A program made the position numbers and the translations under genes. From Fimbriimonas ginsengisoli Gsoil 348 (GTDB lineage: Bacteria; Armatimonadota; Fimbriimonadia; Fimbriimonadales; Fimbriimonadaceae), in NCBI GenBank assembly GCA_945881865.1, contig CAMCVK010000001.1, forward strand, positions 248,001 to 312,000: a stretch of DNA of 64,000 nt, read 5' to 3'. Shown in pieces: positions 32,045 to 41,346 of this stretch. The notes below the pieces were generated by a model. The model saw nothing but the letters and a program-made list of their open reading frames with translations, did not search any database and was not told where the DNA came from. Position 1 is the first letter of the stretch, and every line of letters starts with the position of its first letter.

Positions 32045-32215
32045 TGGAATTCAACCACCGGAGCGCACGCGCCGCAAAGGGCCAACACTTAAAGCTTGGC
32101 ACGGCGGCCCCGGACTTGTTTCAAGAGACGTCGGGTAGACGAAGTTTGAATCGATTTGAGAACGTTTCTGCCGTAGATGTCGTCCCAAAACTAGCAGTCG
32201 GCATAAATGCATTTT

Positions 32216-32237
32216 CTCGCCAACCTTGTTTGGCGAG
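32216..32237. promoter_or_regulatory. 8-pair hairpin before the 661-aa secreted protein gene
   Basis: CTCGCCAA (32216-32223), loop CCTTGT, TTGGCGAG (32230-32237). It lies 37-58 bases before ATG 32274 and could be an operator or leader hairpin. Confidence 0.4.
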
Positions 32238-32273
32238 TTGCACCCAGAGCCGCACTCGATCAATACGGCTACT

Positions 32274-34259
32274 ATGTTCAATCCAAAATTTGCTTTCCTC
32301 GCTCTCGGGTTAGCCGTTTCAACGGCCAGCTTCGCAGGAGATAAGACTCTGCCTCCCTCCGGAACGATCTCCGTGGATGCAGCGAAAATCATCAACACCC
32401 GGGAGCTTGTTCCGGCGGTCGATACGACGGTTCGAATGATGCCGCGGCGTCCCGAGAACGAATTGATCTTTAAGATCAAAGCCGGAGACCCGAACAACCG
32501 AACCAAGCCGGGCGGCATGTTGACCGTTCCCCGCGTCTCGGCGGCCGCGTCGAAGTTCCCCAGCATCGGCGCAACCGGCTGGACGCCGCCGGACCCAGAT
32601 ATGGGAATCGGTCCCGACTACGTTGTCTGCGTCGTTAACAGCAGCATCGGATTCTTCCGAAAGAGCGATGGGCAGCGAACCTTCCAGCGAACCTTTAGCG
32701 ACTTCTTTGCCGGCCTCGGCGCGGGTTCCTTCCTTTTCGACCCGAAGGCGACCTACGATCCGATTAGCAGGAGATTCTTCGTTTTTTGCCCCGAGCAGGA
32801 CGGTGCCACGAGGACCAGCAAGATGCTGATCGCCGTCTCGGATGACAGCGATCCAAACGGTAACTGGTTCCGGTACCGCGTGGACAGCAAGTTCACCGAC
32901 TCCGCCAACAATGAGTACTGGCTAGACTATCCCGGCATCGGCGTCAGCCGAGATCTCGTTGGCTATTGCGGCAACATGTTCGGCTTTACCGACGGCTGGG
33001 CCGGCAACGTCTACTGGGTGCTTCCCAAGGCGAGCCTTTTGACGGGTGCTGCCACAACGGCAACCCTGATCCCGGACAGCAACAACGCCTCGGTGAAGAT
33101 GGCGAACATCACCGACACGCCGAATCTTTTCTCGCTTTCGGTCGAGAGTGGCACGTCCCTTCGCGTTCAGAGCATCACGGCCACTGGCGTTACCGAAACT
33201 TCCGTGGCGATCCCACCGCTCGCCGGGCCGGCTCAAAATGCTCAGGGGCCAAATGGCCACAACCTGTCCTCCTTGGACGGACGACTTTTCAACACGCTGT
33301 ACCGTGCTGGAAACCTGGTGGCCGCCCATTGTGTGTCTCCCGTTGGGGAGAATGCGCTCGTTGCGCGATGGTACGACGTAGCGCTTAACGGCTGGCCACG
33401 TTCGGGCCGACAACCGGCAACGGCTCAGTCAGGACAGGTTCGCGGTCCAAGCGGACAGGCCTACCACATGCCGGCGGTGGCCAAGAACCGACGCGGCGAC
33501 ATGGGCATGGTGTTCACCCGAACGAGCACGTCCATTCAGGCCGACCTGATGGTCACCGGCCGAAAGGCAACGGACCTTCCGGGAACCATGGGAATTCCCA
33601 CGGCTATGGTCGAAACCAGAAGGAACTACGGCGGCGCTACGACAAACCGCTGGGGCGACTACTTCGGCATCGGCGTTGATCCGGTGGACGACTTGACCTT
33701 CTGGGCGTACGGCATGACCGGACGAGATGACGGTGCTTGGATCACGCACGTCGTCAGCTTCAAAATTTCGAGCTACACCGATACGGCCCGATTGATCGCG
33801 GTGAACACCACCGGCACTCTTCCTGGCCAAGGAATCCTCGGTTCCGGTCCGGATTCGAACCTGAACCTTGCCGACTCGAAGACGTTGGACGTCACCTCGC
33901 AAGTCGTTAAGGGCACCGGCGACGTCGCTTCGCTTCGCACTACCTACAACACCGGCATTCTGCCGGCGAACTTTGGCTACATGAAGCTCGACGTGAAGGT
34001 AGGCGCCGTTTCGGGCGCAACCGCATTCGTCTATCTGTGGAACACGCGAACCGGTAAGTACGATGCCGTCACCACGGCACCGGCGACGGGCGGCGTGATC
34101 TCGGTCGAGCGCACGGAAGCTCAGACAAGGGACTACGTTACGCCGAGCGCCTCGGTCGCTGCGTTAGTCCGGATCGTTCGCCCGGTTCGTGGATCTGCTT
34201 CGCAGAAGTTCACGGCCAAGTTCGACCAGATGTCGCTCCGAGTTTCGGAAAAGCTCTGA
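32274..34259 (+). CDS. Large secreted protein of unknown function
   Basis: 661 aa from ATG 32274, with a clear signal peptide (FAFLALGLAVSTASFAG). The mature protein is beta-rich, with segments suggesting a propeller-like body (PPDPDMGIGPDYVVCVVNSS, FDPKATYDPISRRFFVFC, WGDYFGIGVDPVDDLTFWAY), and about 130 C-terminal residues look like a separate beta domain. No catalytic signature is seen. It is followed by a strong bidirectional terminator. Confidence 0.7.
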   Translation: MFNPKFAFLALGLAVSTASFAGDKTLPPSGTISVDAAKIINTRELVPAVDTTVRMMPRRPENELIFKIKAGDPNNRTKPGGMLTVPRVSAAASKFPSIGATGWTPPDPDMGIGPDYVVCVVNSSIGFFRKSDGQRTFQRTFSDFFAGLGAGSFLFDPKATYDPISRRFFVFCPEQDGATRTSKMLIAVSDDSDPNGNWFRYRVDSKFTDSANNEYWLDYPGIGVSRDLVGYCGNMFGFTDGWAGNVYWVLPKASLLTGAATTATLIPDSNNASVKMANITDTPNLFSLSVESGTSLRVQSITATGVTETSVAIPPLAGPAQNAQGPNGHNLSSLDGRLFNTLYRAGNLVAAHCVSPVGENALVARWYDVALNGWPRSGRQPATAQSGQVRGPSGQAYHMPAVAKNRRGDMGMVFTRTSTSIQADLMVTGRKATDLPGTMGIPTAMVETRRNYGGATTNRWGDYFGIGVDPVDDLTFWAYGMTGRDDGAWITHVVSFKISSYTDTARLIAVNTTGTLPGQGILGSGPDSNLNLADSKTLDVTSQVVKGTGDVASLRTTYNTGILPANFGYMKLDVKVGAVSGATAFVYLWNTRTGKYDAVTTAPATGGVISVERTEAQTRDYVTPSASVAALVRIVRPVRGSASQKFTAKFDQMSLRVSEKL

Positions 34260-34271
34260 TCTGAAGACACG

Positions 34272-34308
34272 AAAAAGGCTTCCTCCCAAATTGGGAGGAA
34301 GCCTTTTT
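34272..34308. terminator. Strong bidirectional terminator
   Basis: The 18-base arm at 34272-34289 (AAAAAGGCTTCCTCCCAA) pairs with 34291-34308. A-run on the left and T-run on the right make it work on both strands, between the convergent genes ending at 34259 and 34320. Confidence 0.95.
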
Positions 34309-34319
34309 TGTCGGTGCGC

Positions 34320-34823
34320 TTAGAAGCGGTAGCCGATGTAGAAGCCAAGGCCGTTGGCGCGGAGGCCGCCGGTCTTGTCGCTAAGCGTGAGAACGGCTTC
34401 GGTGAAAGCCTGCTCGCTCAGCTCCATGCCAACTCCAGCTCGACCGCCGATGGTCGTCGACGAACCGGCGTAGTCCACCACCACGGCACCAAGTCCGAGG
34501 ATCGTGTAGGTTCGGGTTCCGTTGAGCTTTCCTGCGCCCCAGAACTTCTGGTTCAGCATGATCGGGAAAACCGATCCCTTGTCTCGGCCGAGGGTCTTCG
34601 ATTGGTAGTCGACGCTGATGAACGTCTCTCCACCCTTGAACAGCGACTTGTTGAGAGCGATGTCCACGCCCAGCCCAAAGAAGGTGCTGCTGATGTTCGA
34701 ATACGATTTGTCGACGGGGAAGACGACTCCGCCGCGTACGCTGATGTTGTACGGGTAGGTGTCTGCCATTGCCGCGCCCGAAATGGCGAGGGTGGCAAAT
34801 GCTGCGATTGCGAGTTTATTCAT
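34320..34823 (-). CDS. Outer-membrane beta-barrel-like protein
   Basis: 167 aa. A signal peptide (NKLAIAAFATLAISGAAMA) is followed by alternating beta strands (YNISVRGGVVFPVD, TFISVDYQSKTLG, RTYTILGLGAVVVDYAG, GGRAGVGMELSE). The C-terminus GFYIGYRF ends in Phe with alternating aromatics, the BAM recognition pattern. Eight strands would fit a small barrel. It supports a Gram-negative-type envelope. No function can be given. Confidence 0.7.
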   Translation of the reverse strand: MNKLAIAAFATLAISGAAMADTYPYNISVRGGVVFPVDKSYSNISSTFFGLGVDIALNKSLFKGGETFISVDYQSKTLGRDKGSVFPIMLNQKFWGAGKLNGTRTYTILGLGAVVVDYAGSSTTIGGRAGVGMELSEQAFTEAVLTLSDKTGGLRANGLGFYIGYRF

Positions 34824-34913
34824 GCCTGTTCAGCCTCCTGTCTGGGTTTCGAGCGGGGCTCGCTCCATGAGCAGATTATTGTAGCCACTTCTAAGACGTT
34901 TGTCTAACCGGCG

Positions 34914-34919
34914 TAGACT
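34914..34919 (+). promoter_or_regulatory. -10 box (TAGACT), leaderless start
   Basis: TAGACT is exactly 6 bases before ATG 34926; no Shine-Dalgarno is present. Confidence 0.5.
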
Positions 34920-34925
34920 CGCATA

Positions 34926-35459
34926 ATGTTTGAACGTTTTCGGTCGGAGAATTCTGTCGTTGTCGTCGTCGATATCCAGGCAAAAATGATGCCCGTGATT
35001 CTGGACGGAGATCGCGTTGTTGCTCGGACACGCTTCCTTTTGCGTGCCGCCCAGATTCTTGGGGTTGCCGTCATGGCGACGGAGCAGAATCCGGGCCGTC
35101 TCGGTCCGACCGATACTTCTCTGGAGGACTGGATTGGCCAGCCGCGCTCCAAGATGAGCTTCTCGGCGGCAGAATTCGTGCCAACGGACGTTCAAAATGT
35201 GGTTTTGGTCGGCGTGGAAACGCATATCTGCGTGGCGCAAACCATGCTGGACTTGCGAAGTCGTGGGCAGAGCGTGGCCGTTGTTTCCGATGCGGTTGGG
35301 GCGAGAACGCAGGACCGACACACTGCCGGTTTGGAGGCCATCGTGGCCGCTGGAGCGAGGCTGATTCACTCCGAAGCCCTCGTCTATGAGTGGATTGCCA
35401 CCGCCGAGCATCCGCGTTTTCGAGATATCCTGGGTCTCGTGAAGGAGCTGGACTCGTGA
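34926..35459 (+). CDS. Isochorismatase-like cysteine hydrolase
   Basis: 177 aa. The catalytic triad is visible: Asp in VVVVDIQAKM (about 16), Lys in RSKMSFSA (about 76) and Cys in GVETHICVAQTM (about 101). The family splits C-N or ether bonds in small metabolites such as nicotinamide or N-carbamoyl compounds; the substrate here is not clear. It overlaps the ankyrin gene as GTGA. Confidence 0.88.
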   Translation: MFERFRSENSVVVVVDIQAKMMPVILDGDRVVARTRFLLRAAQILGVAVMATEQNPGRLGPTDTSLEDWIGQPRSKMSFSAAEFVPTDVQNVVLVGVETHICVAQTMLDLRSRGQSVAVVSDAVGARTQDRHTAGLEAIVAAGARLIHSEALVYEWIATAEHPRFRDILGLVKELDS

Positions 35460-36043
35460 ACCTCTCGGTTTTGATCGCGCGCGGAAACGCCGAGGACCTG
35501 GCGGTAGTTTTGGAGAAAGAGCCGTCGCTTGCGTTGGCACCGGTTCCGGGTGCGCCCTCCGCCATTCTCCTGGCGCTTTATCACGGGCGTCGAGACTTAG
35601 CAGAACTGATCGAGGCGAAAGTTCCGGAGCTCTCCATGTTTGAAGCGGCGGCACTGGGGAGGCCGTTGCCCAGGGGCGATGTCGATGCCTTTGCCTCGGA
35701 TGGGTTCAGCCCCCTTGGCTTGGCCGCGTTTCTGGGGCAGCTAGACTCGGTTGAGGCTCTCCTTGCGATGGGGGCAAACGTAGATCTGCGAAGCGAGAAC
35801 GGACTGAAGGTGCGACCGCTTCAGTCGGCACTGGCAAATCAGCACTCGGAAGTTATCGATCGGCTACTTACGGCGGGCGCGGCGGTGAACGACCCGGACG
35901 ACGACTGGACCCCGCTCCACTACGCTGCCTATCACGGAGATTCAGACCTTGCGACTCGATTGGAAAAGCTGGGAGCGTTGGCCAGACCGAACCATCGAGG
36001 GCAGACTCCCGCCGACGTCGCGAAGCCAAAAGCCGAGCTCTAG
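35456..36043 (+). CDS. Ankyrin-repeat protein
   Basis: 195 aa from GTG 35456, which overlaps the preceding stop and has GGAG 9 bases upstream. Ankyrin units are seen in GFSPLGLAAFLGQLDSVEALLAMGA, the following LQSALANQHSEVIDRLLTAGA, and DDDWTPLHYAAYHGDSDLA. About four repeats make a protein-binding solenoid. There is no signal peptide, so it is cytoplasmic. It is coupled to the isochorismatase-like enzyme and may bind it; that is a guess. Confidence 0.85.
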   Translation: MNLSVLIARGNAEDLAVVLEKEPSLALAPVPGAPSAILLALYHGRRDLAELIEAKVPELSMFEAAALGRPLPRGDVDAFASDGFSPLGLAAFLGQLDSVEALLAMGANVDLRSENGLKVRPLQSALANQHSEVIDRLLTAGAAVNDPDDDWTPLHYAAYHGDSDLATRLEKLGALARPNHRGQTPADVAKPKAEL

Positions 36044-36064
36044 GTAGCCGGGTACAACGGGAGC

Positions 36065-38089
36065 ATGTCGCTCCGGCCCGTTACCCCAGAAGATCTACTC
36101 CGGCTCACCTTCGTCGGGGACCCGCAACCGCATCCGCACGGCGGGCCGATTCTCTTTCAGAAAAAGCACTACGGCGAAAAGAACAAGACGGTCACGGCGC
36201 TGTTCACCGTGGACGCGGCCGGAACGACCACCCAGCTGACCCGCGGAACCGGCGGAGCCGGAAGCGGCAGGTGGTCGCCGGACGGTCATCTGATCTCGTT
36301 CGAATCGACCCGAGAAGAGCTCACCCAGCTATTCTTGTTGCCCTTCGACGGCGGCGAGGCGTTCCCGATAACGGCTTTCCCCGAAGGAAGTTTTGGCGAG
36401 CATAAGTGGTCACCCGATGGTCACTACATCGCGCTAACCGTCCGCGAAGCCATCCCGGCGTTCACGAAAGAGGCAACGAAAAAGCGAGAATCGGAAGGTG
36501 GCTCGATTCCGCCCGTCGAGATCGATGACATCTGGTACCGGCTAGACGGCGATGGCTACTTCGCGGGCCAGCGCTATGCCGTGTACGTTTTCGAAGTCGC
36601 AGCCGCGCTTGGGGCGCCGGCAAAGCTCGAACAGGCGAAGCTCAAATACACCGGCTGCCCTATCGGGATGTACTCCTTCGATTGGTTACCAGACTCCAGC
36701 GGGCTGATTGTCGCGCACACCGCCAATGCCTTCCCAATGCGAGAAACCCCGAACGACCAGCTTTACCGGGTTTCGCTTGATGGCGAAGTGACGCAACTTC
36801 CGGGCCTGCCAAAAGGAGAAAAGTCTGAGCCAAGAGTCTCACCGGACGGTAAGTGGATTGCCTATGCCGGTGACGTGGACGAGAACGACCCTTGGGGAAC
36901 CCGGAATACGAGGATCTACCGGGTCTCGGTGGACGGCGGGGCACCGATTGACCTGACCGGAGCCGAAGACTACGACATGGCGGTCGGAACCCTGAGCGAC
37001 ACCGCCGAAGCCTCCTTTGGGACGAAGCTCATTTGGGCAAGCGATGGATCGGGCCTCTACGTTCAACTCGCGACGCGGGGCGAAATCCAGGTTGGTTTTG
37101 TGGCGTTCGACGGCGGGGTTTCACTTCTGACCGAAGGCGCGCATGCCATCTCCCTTGGCGGCATTTCCGCCGATGGCCGGATTACGGCGACGCTTTCAAC
37201 TCCGGTTCACCCGCCAGAAATCGCGGTCGTGGTTGCGGAACTGGGAACGGGCCGGCTGGTACCAAAGATTCTCACCGGATTCAACCAGCCGGTGCAGGAC
37301 GAGATCAAGTTCTTGGCTCCTTCTGAGATCGAAGTCGCCTCGACCGACGGAACTTTGGTTCACGGCTGGGTGATTTTGCCGGAAGGCGACGGGCCGCACC
37401 CGGTCTGTTTGAACATTCACGGCGGACCCCATGCCCAGTACGGCTGGACGTTTTTCCACGAGTTTCAGGTTCAAGCGGCCGCCGGGTATGCCGTGGTCTA
37501 CACGAATCCGCGCGGAAGCAAAGGATACGGCGAGGCACATTGCGCCGCGATTCGAGGCGATTGGGGCAACAAGGACTGGGACGATGTTCAGGCGGTGACG
37601 GCCTGGATTCAGTCGAATCCAGCGTTGGACTCCAACCGCATGGCGGTGATGGGTGGCTCTTACGGCGGGTACATGACGAACTGGGCAATCGGGCATACCG
37701 ACGTCTTCCGGTGCGCGATCACGGACCGGTGCGTTTCAAACATGGTGTCGATGGCCGGCAATAGTGACTTCGCGTTTAACAAGGACGGCTACTTCAAGGG
37801 CGTCGCCTGGGGGTCGCTGGAGGATATTCGCGAGCTGTGGCGGGTGTCTCCGCTCGCCTACTTTGAGGGCGTGAAAACACCAACCCTGGTGATCCACAGC
37901 GTGGGGGACCTACGTTGCAACGTCGAGCAGAGCGATCAAGTTTTCCATGCCCTGCAACAGCAAGGAGTGCCGTCGCGGTACGTCCGCTACCCGGTCACGA
38001 CCTCGCATGGACTGTCCAGGTCGGGTCCTGCAGACCTCCGCCTGCATCGCCTGCACGAGTATCTCAACTGGATTCGCCGCTGGATGTGA
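36065..38089 (+). CDS. S9-family prolyl oligopeptidase / acylaminoacyl peptidase
   Basis: 674 aa. An N-terminal WD/PD40-type propeller (RWSPDGHLISFEST, KWSPDGHYIALTV, RVSPDGKWIAYAGD) covers residues about 1-420. The alpha/beta-hydrolase domain follows, with GGSYGGYMT (Ser about 530), Asp near 614 (HSVGDLRC) and His near 647 (TSHGLSR). It cleaves short or N-blocked peptides. There is no signal peptide. TACAAC lies 6 bases before ATG. Confidence 0.92.
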   Translation: MSLRPVTPEDLLRLTFVGDPQPHPHGGPILFQKKHYGEKNKTVTALFTVDAAGTTTQLTRGTGGAGSGRWSPDGHLISFESTREELTQLFLLPFDGGEAFPITAFPEGSFGEHKWSPDGHYIALTVREAIPAFTKEATKKRESEGGSIPPVEIDDIWYRLDGDGYFAGQRYAVYVFEVAAALGAPAKLEQAKLKYTGCPIGMYSFDWLPDSSGLIVAHTANAFPMRETPNDQLYRVSLDGEVTQLPGLPKGEKSEPRVSPDGKWIAYAGDVDENDPWGTRNTRIYRVSVDGGAPIDLTGAEDYDMAVGTLSDTAEASFGTKLIWASDGSGLYVQLATRGEIQVGFVAFDGGVSLLTEGAHAISLGGISADGRITATLSTPVHPPEIAVVVAELGTGRLVPKILTGFNQPVQDEIKFLAPSEIEVASTDGTLVHGWVILPEGDGPHPVCLNIHGGPHAQYGWTFFHEFQVQAAAGYAVVYTNPRGSKGYGEAHCAAIRGDWGNKDWDDVQAVTAWIQSNPALDSNRMAVMGGSYGGYMTNWAIGHTDVFRCAITDRCVSNMVSMAGNSDFAFNKDGYFKGVAWGSLEDIRELWRVSPLAYFEGVKTPTLVIHSVGDLRCNVEQSDQVFHALQQQGVPSRYVRYPVTTSHGLSRSGPADLRLHRLHEYLNWIRRWM

Positions 38090-38093
38090 TTTC

Positions 38094-38134
38094 AAACCGT
38101 AAAATCGAGTTTAGTAAACTCGATTTTACGGTTT
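38094..38134. promoter_or_regulatory. 41-base perfect palindrome before the DUF4143 ATPase
   Basis: Two 20-base arms (38094-38113 and 38115-38134) pair without mismatch around a single G. The core reads CGAGTTTAGTAAACTCG. It begins 5 bases after the S9 peptidase stop and ends 20 bases before the TATGAT box (38154-38159) of the ATPase gene. It could be an operator, a terminator or a remnant of an element end. There is no U-tract. Confidence 0.85.
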
Positions 38135-38153
38135 AGAAAACCCGAAAAACGAG

Positions 38154-38159
38154 TATGAT
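38154..38159 (+). promoter_or_regulatory. -10 box (TATGAT) of the DUF4143 ATPase gene
   Basis: TATGAT is exactly 6 bases before GTG 38166. TTTAGA (38132-38137) at a 16-base spacing is a possible -35 and touches the right arm of the palindrome. Confidence 0.55.
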
Positions 38160-38165
38160 TGAGGT

Positions 38166-39371
38166 GTGTGGATTGATCGTGAGCTAAGGGAGCGTGTGAT
38201 CGAATCGTCGGAGAAGTTTCCGGCGGTGTTGCTCACGGGCGCCCGGCAGACAGGAAAGACTTCCCTGCTGCGCCACACCTTCTCCGACTCGGAGTATTTC
38301 AGCTTCGAGCTGCCCTCAAATCGTGCGAGGGTGATGGAAAATCCGCTGGAGTTCTTGCGGCAGTATCGCGGGCGAGTCATCTTCGACGAGGTGCAGAACT
38401 TGCCCGAGATCACTCGATTCCTAAAAGTTGTTATCGACGAGCGTCGCGACTTGCGGGGCCAGTTTCTTCTCACGGGATCGGAAAAGTTTCAGCTCATGCA
38501 GGGTGTCTCCGAAAGCCTTGCGGGCCGGATCGCCGTGATGGACCTCGAAACCCTCGGCTTCTTTGAGATCTCGGAACTCACGTCGCTGGAGGAGTATCTG
38601 GTGCGCGGTGGATTTCCCGAGTTGCAGGCAAACCCGGATGTGCCGGCGGACACCTTCTTTTCGAGCTACTTTGCGACCTATTTGGAGCGCGACGTACGCC
38701 GGCTTGGCCGGATCACAAACTTGGTACCGTTCGAGTCGCTCGTGCTCGCGCTGGCGCATCGCTCGTCGCAGTTTTTGAACTATGCCGACGTTGCCCGCGA
38801 TGTCGGGGTGTCGCCCACTACCGTCTCTGACTGGATCAAAATCTTGGAGGCTTCGAACCAGCTCAGCCTGGTGCCTCAGTTTTTTCTGAGCTTTGGCAAG
38901 CGTCTCGCGAAGGCACCGAAGATCATGTTTCGCGATCCGGGGATGCTGGCGTTTTTACTTGGTCTGCGGCATTCGGCCGACCTGTTTTCGTCTGGATTGC
39001 GCGGGCAGGTTTTTGAGAATGCCGTGTTCAACGAGTTGCTGCGCGCCGTGGGTGATGTGACGGTCGCCGGCCGGATCTATTGTTGGCGTGAGTCCAATGG
39101 AGTTGAGGTCGACTTCGTCATCCCGGATGGCGACGGAGCCACCCTCGTCGAAGCCAAGTTTGCCGAGGAACCGACGGCAAAGGACGCCGCTAACATCGTG
39201 AAGGTCCACGAAACTATGCGCCTGCCTGCGGACGCGGTCCATTATGTGGTGTGCCGGTCGGATGTGCGCTTCGCCATCTGGAAAGAGCCAACGGTGGTGG
39301 CACTACCATTTGGCGAGATTGCGGCCACGTTCCGAAGCCGAAGAGCCGTGGAACCTAGGCCGGTAAACTGA
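38166..39371 (+). CDS. AAA+ ATPase with DUF4143 domain
   Basis: 401 aa from GTG. Walker A is LTGARQTGKTSLL (about 21-33), Walker B is VIFDEVQNL, the sensor is FLLTGSEKF. A winged-helix-like middle follows (FLNYADVARDVGVSPTTVSDWIKIL), and the C-terminal DUF4143 nuclease-like fold has EVDFVIP and LVEAKF (D...ExK pattern). Cellular role of this widespread family is poorly known; it is often found in accessory DNA. The very large palindrome upstream is unusual for the neighbourhood. Confidence 0.88.
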   Translation: MWIDRELRERVIESSEKFPAVLLTGARQTGKTSLLRHTFSDSEYFSFELPSNRARVMENPLEFLRQYRGRVIFDEVQNLPEITRFLKVVIDERRDLRGQFLLTGSEKFQLMQGVSESLAGRIAVMDLETLGFFEISELTSLEEYLVRGGFPELQANPDVPADTFFSSYFATYLERDVRRLGRITNLVPFESLVLALAHRSSQFLNYADVARDVGVSPTTVSDWIKILEASNQLSLVPQFFLSFGKRLAKAPKIMFRDPGMLAFLLGLRHSADLFSSGLRGQVFENAVFNELLRAVGDVTVAGRIYCWRESNGVEVDFVIPDGDGATLVEAKFAEEPTAKDAANIVKVHETMRLPADAVHYVVCRSDVRFAIWKEPTVVALPFGEIAATFRSRRAVEPRPVN

Positions 39372-39380
39372 CAGGTTCGA

Positions 39381-41303
39381 ATGGGTCAAAAAACCACCGT
39401 CTGTACCGCCATCCCGTACGTGAATAGCGTCCCGCACATCGGAAACATCCTCACGGATCTTTGCGGCGACATAACGGCACGGTACCGACGGATGCGTGGC
39501 GACGACGTCTTGTTTCAGGTTGGAACGGACGAAAATGGCCTCAAGATCAAGGAAGCAGCCGAGCAATTGGGCCGCGATCCCCACGAGTTCGTTGGCGAAA
39601 TCGCCGATCGATTCCGCAGCATTTTTGACGCCACAAAGATTTCGTACGACGTTTTCGTTCGCACCACCAGTCCAGAGCACGTCCGAGCGGCGCAAGAGCT
39701 GTTCCGAGTTCTGGAGGCGAACGGATTCGTCTACAAGGACAACTACGAGGGCTGGTATGACGTTTCGACCGAAACTTTCTTTCGAGAGGAAGACTTGGTC
39801 GACGGGAAAAGCCCAGACGGCAACCCGGTCCGGTGGGTCAGCGAAGAGAACTTTTTCTTTCGGCTGTCGGCATTTCAAGATCGGTTACTAACGCACTTCG
39901 ACGAGAACCCGGACTTCATCCAACCGGCAAACCGACGGAACGAGGTTCTCAGCTTTATTCGCCAGGGTTTGCGCGATGTTTGTATCACCCGCAAGAATCC
40001 TGGCTGGGGAATTCCGGTGCCAGACCGCGAAGATCTCGTCATCTACGTCTGGTTCGATGCGGTCATCAACTACATCACTGCAACCGGCTGGCCTGATGCG
40101 CCGGATTGGGCCGAGCGGTGGCCCGCAGCGGTGCAGTGGGTGGGTAAAGACATCCTCACCCGATTCCACGCCACGCTTTGGCCCGCGATGTTGATGGGCG
40201 CCGGGCTTCCGGTGTTCAAAACGGTGGCCGCCCACGGCTGGGTTTTGCTTCAGGGCGACAAAATGTCAAAGTCGCGCGGAAACGTGGTTCGACCGATGGA
40301 GCTCGCGAACGAGCTGAGCGAGCGCGCCGGCATTTCGGTCGACATCGCGGTCGATGCGCTGCGCCACTACCTCTCCGCGACGATGTCCATGGAAACGGAC
40401 TCGGGCTATTCGGACGAAGACTTCGAGATTCGGTTCAACGCCGACCTTGCCAACGATCTTGGCAACGCGCTGAACCGCACCCTGTCGATGGCGCACAAGT
40501 TCGTCGGCGGTTTGGTGCCGGCGGCTGCAATTGAGGCGGATGCAGCCGAAGCCATCTCGCGCGCCAAAGAAAGCTACGCTGCGGCGATGGCGGAGTATCA
40601 GATTCCGCGGGCCAGCGAAGCCGCCTTCGGCTTAGTCCGGTTCTTAAACAAATACATCGATACCCGGGCTCCGTGGGCACTCGCAAAGAAGGAAGATCCG
40701 GACCTTGCCAACGTCTTAGCCAGCATGCTGCACGTGCTTCGGGCAACCGAAGGGCTTGTGCGACCGTTCATCCCAACTGCCGCCGACGAAATCGCTCGTC
40801 AGCTCGGAGTCTCGCCGCAGCTCGATTGGGATGCCATCGGCCAAGAAAGCTCGCTTCCGGCGGGCACCCAGCTCGAGTCCCCGACCCCGATTTTCCCGCG
40901 CTTAGATCGCACCAAAAAGACCATGGAAACGCCCCCTAAAGAAGTCGCCAGGCCAAAACCTGCGCCGGAGCCTGCGGCCGAAATCACCATTGAGGACTTC
41001 GTCAAAGTTCAGCTTCGCGTCGCCCGAATCGTGGAAGCGGAGCCGGTCGAAGGCGCGGATAAGCTTTACAAGCTGCAGATCATGATCGGCGATGAGAAGC
41101 GACAGATCGTAAGCGGGATTCGAAAAGCATACGCAGTTGAAGACCTCATCGGTCGTCAGATCGTAGTGGTCTACAACCTCAAATCGGCCAAGCTTCGCGG
41201 CGTAGACAGCCAAGGCATGCTGTTGGCTGCCACCGATGCCGAGGGCAACGCGGTCTTGCTTCAGCCAGATCGCGAAACGCCGGAAGGCGCGTTCGTTAAG
41301 TAA
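39381..41303 (+). CDS. metG: Methionyl-tRNA synthetase
   Basis: 640 aa. The HIGH-type motif is HIGN (residues about 19-22), KMSKS is present (about 295), and the class Ia catalytic core is intact. The zinc knuckle cysteines of many MetG are absent (GWYDVSTETFF), so it is the zinc-free type. The C-terminal 110 residues are the EMAP/Trbp111 tRNA-binding domain (DFVKVQLRVARIVEAEPVEGADKLY written in parts). A Lys/Pro linker joins the two. It starts 9 bases after the ATPase gene. Confidence 0.97.
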   Translation: MGQKTTVCTAIPYVNSVPHIGNILTDLCGDITARYRRMRGDDVLFQVGTDENGLKIKEAAEQLGRDPHEFVGEIADRFRSIFDATKISYDVFVRTTSPEHVRAAQELFRVLEANGFVYKDNYEGWYDVSTETFFREEDLVDGKSPDGNPVRWVSEENFFFRLSAFQDRLLTHFDENPDFIQPANRRNEVLSFIRQGLRDVCITRKNPGWGIPVPDREDLVIYVWFDAVINYITATGWPDAPDWAERWPAAVQWVGKDILTRFHATLWPAMLMGAGLPVFKTVAAHGWVLLQGDKMSKSRGNVVRPMELANELSERAGISVDIAVDALRHYLSATMSMETDSGYSDEDFEIRFNADLANDLGNALNRTLSMAHKFVGGLVPAAAIEADAAEAISRAKESYAAAMAEYQIPRASEAAFGLVRFLNKYIDTRAPWALAKKEDPDLANVLASMLHVLRATEGLVRPFIPTAADEIARQLGVSPQLDWDAIGQESSLPAGTQLESPTPIFPRLDRTKKTMETPPKEVARPKPAPEPAAEITIEDFVKVQLRVARIVEAEPVEGADKLYKLQIMIGDEKRQIVSGIRKAYAVEDLIGRQIVVVYNLKSAKLRGVDSQGMLLAATDAEGNAVLLQPDRETPEGAFVK

Positions 41304-41346
41304 CTCTGGGCTTCCGGAAAACAGCGAAATGCGGCAAACTTCACCC

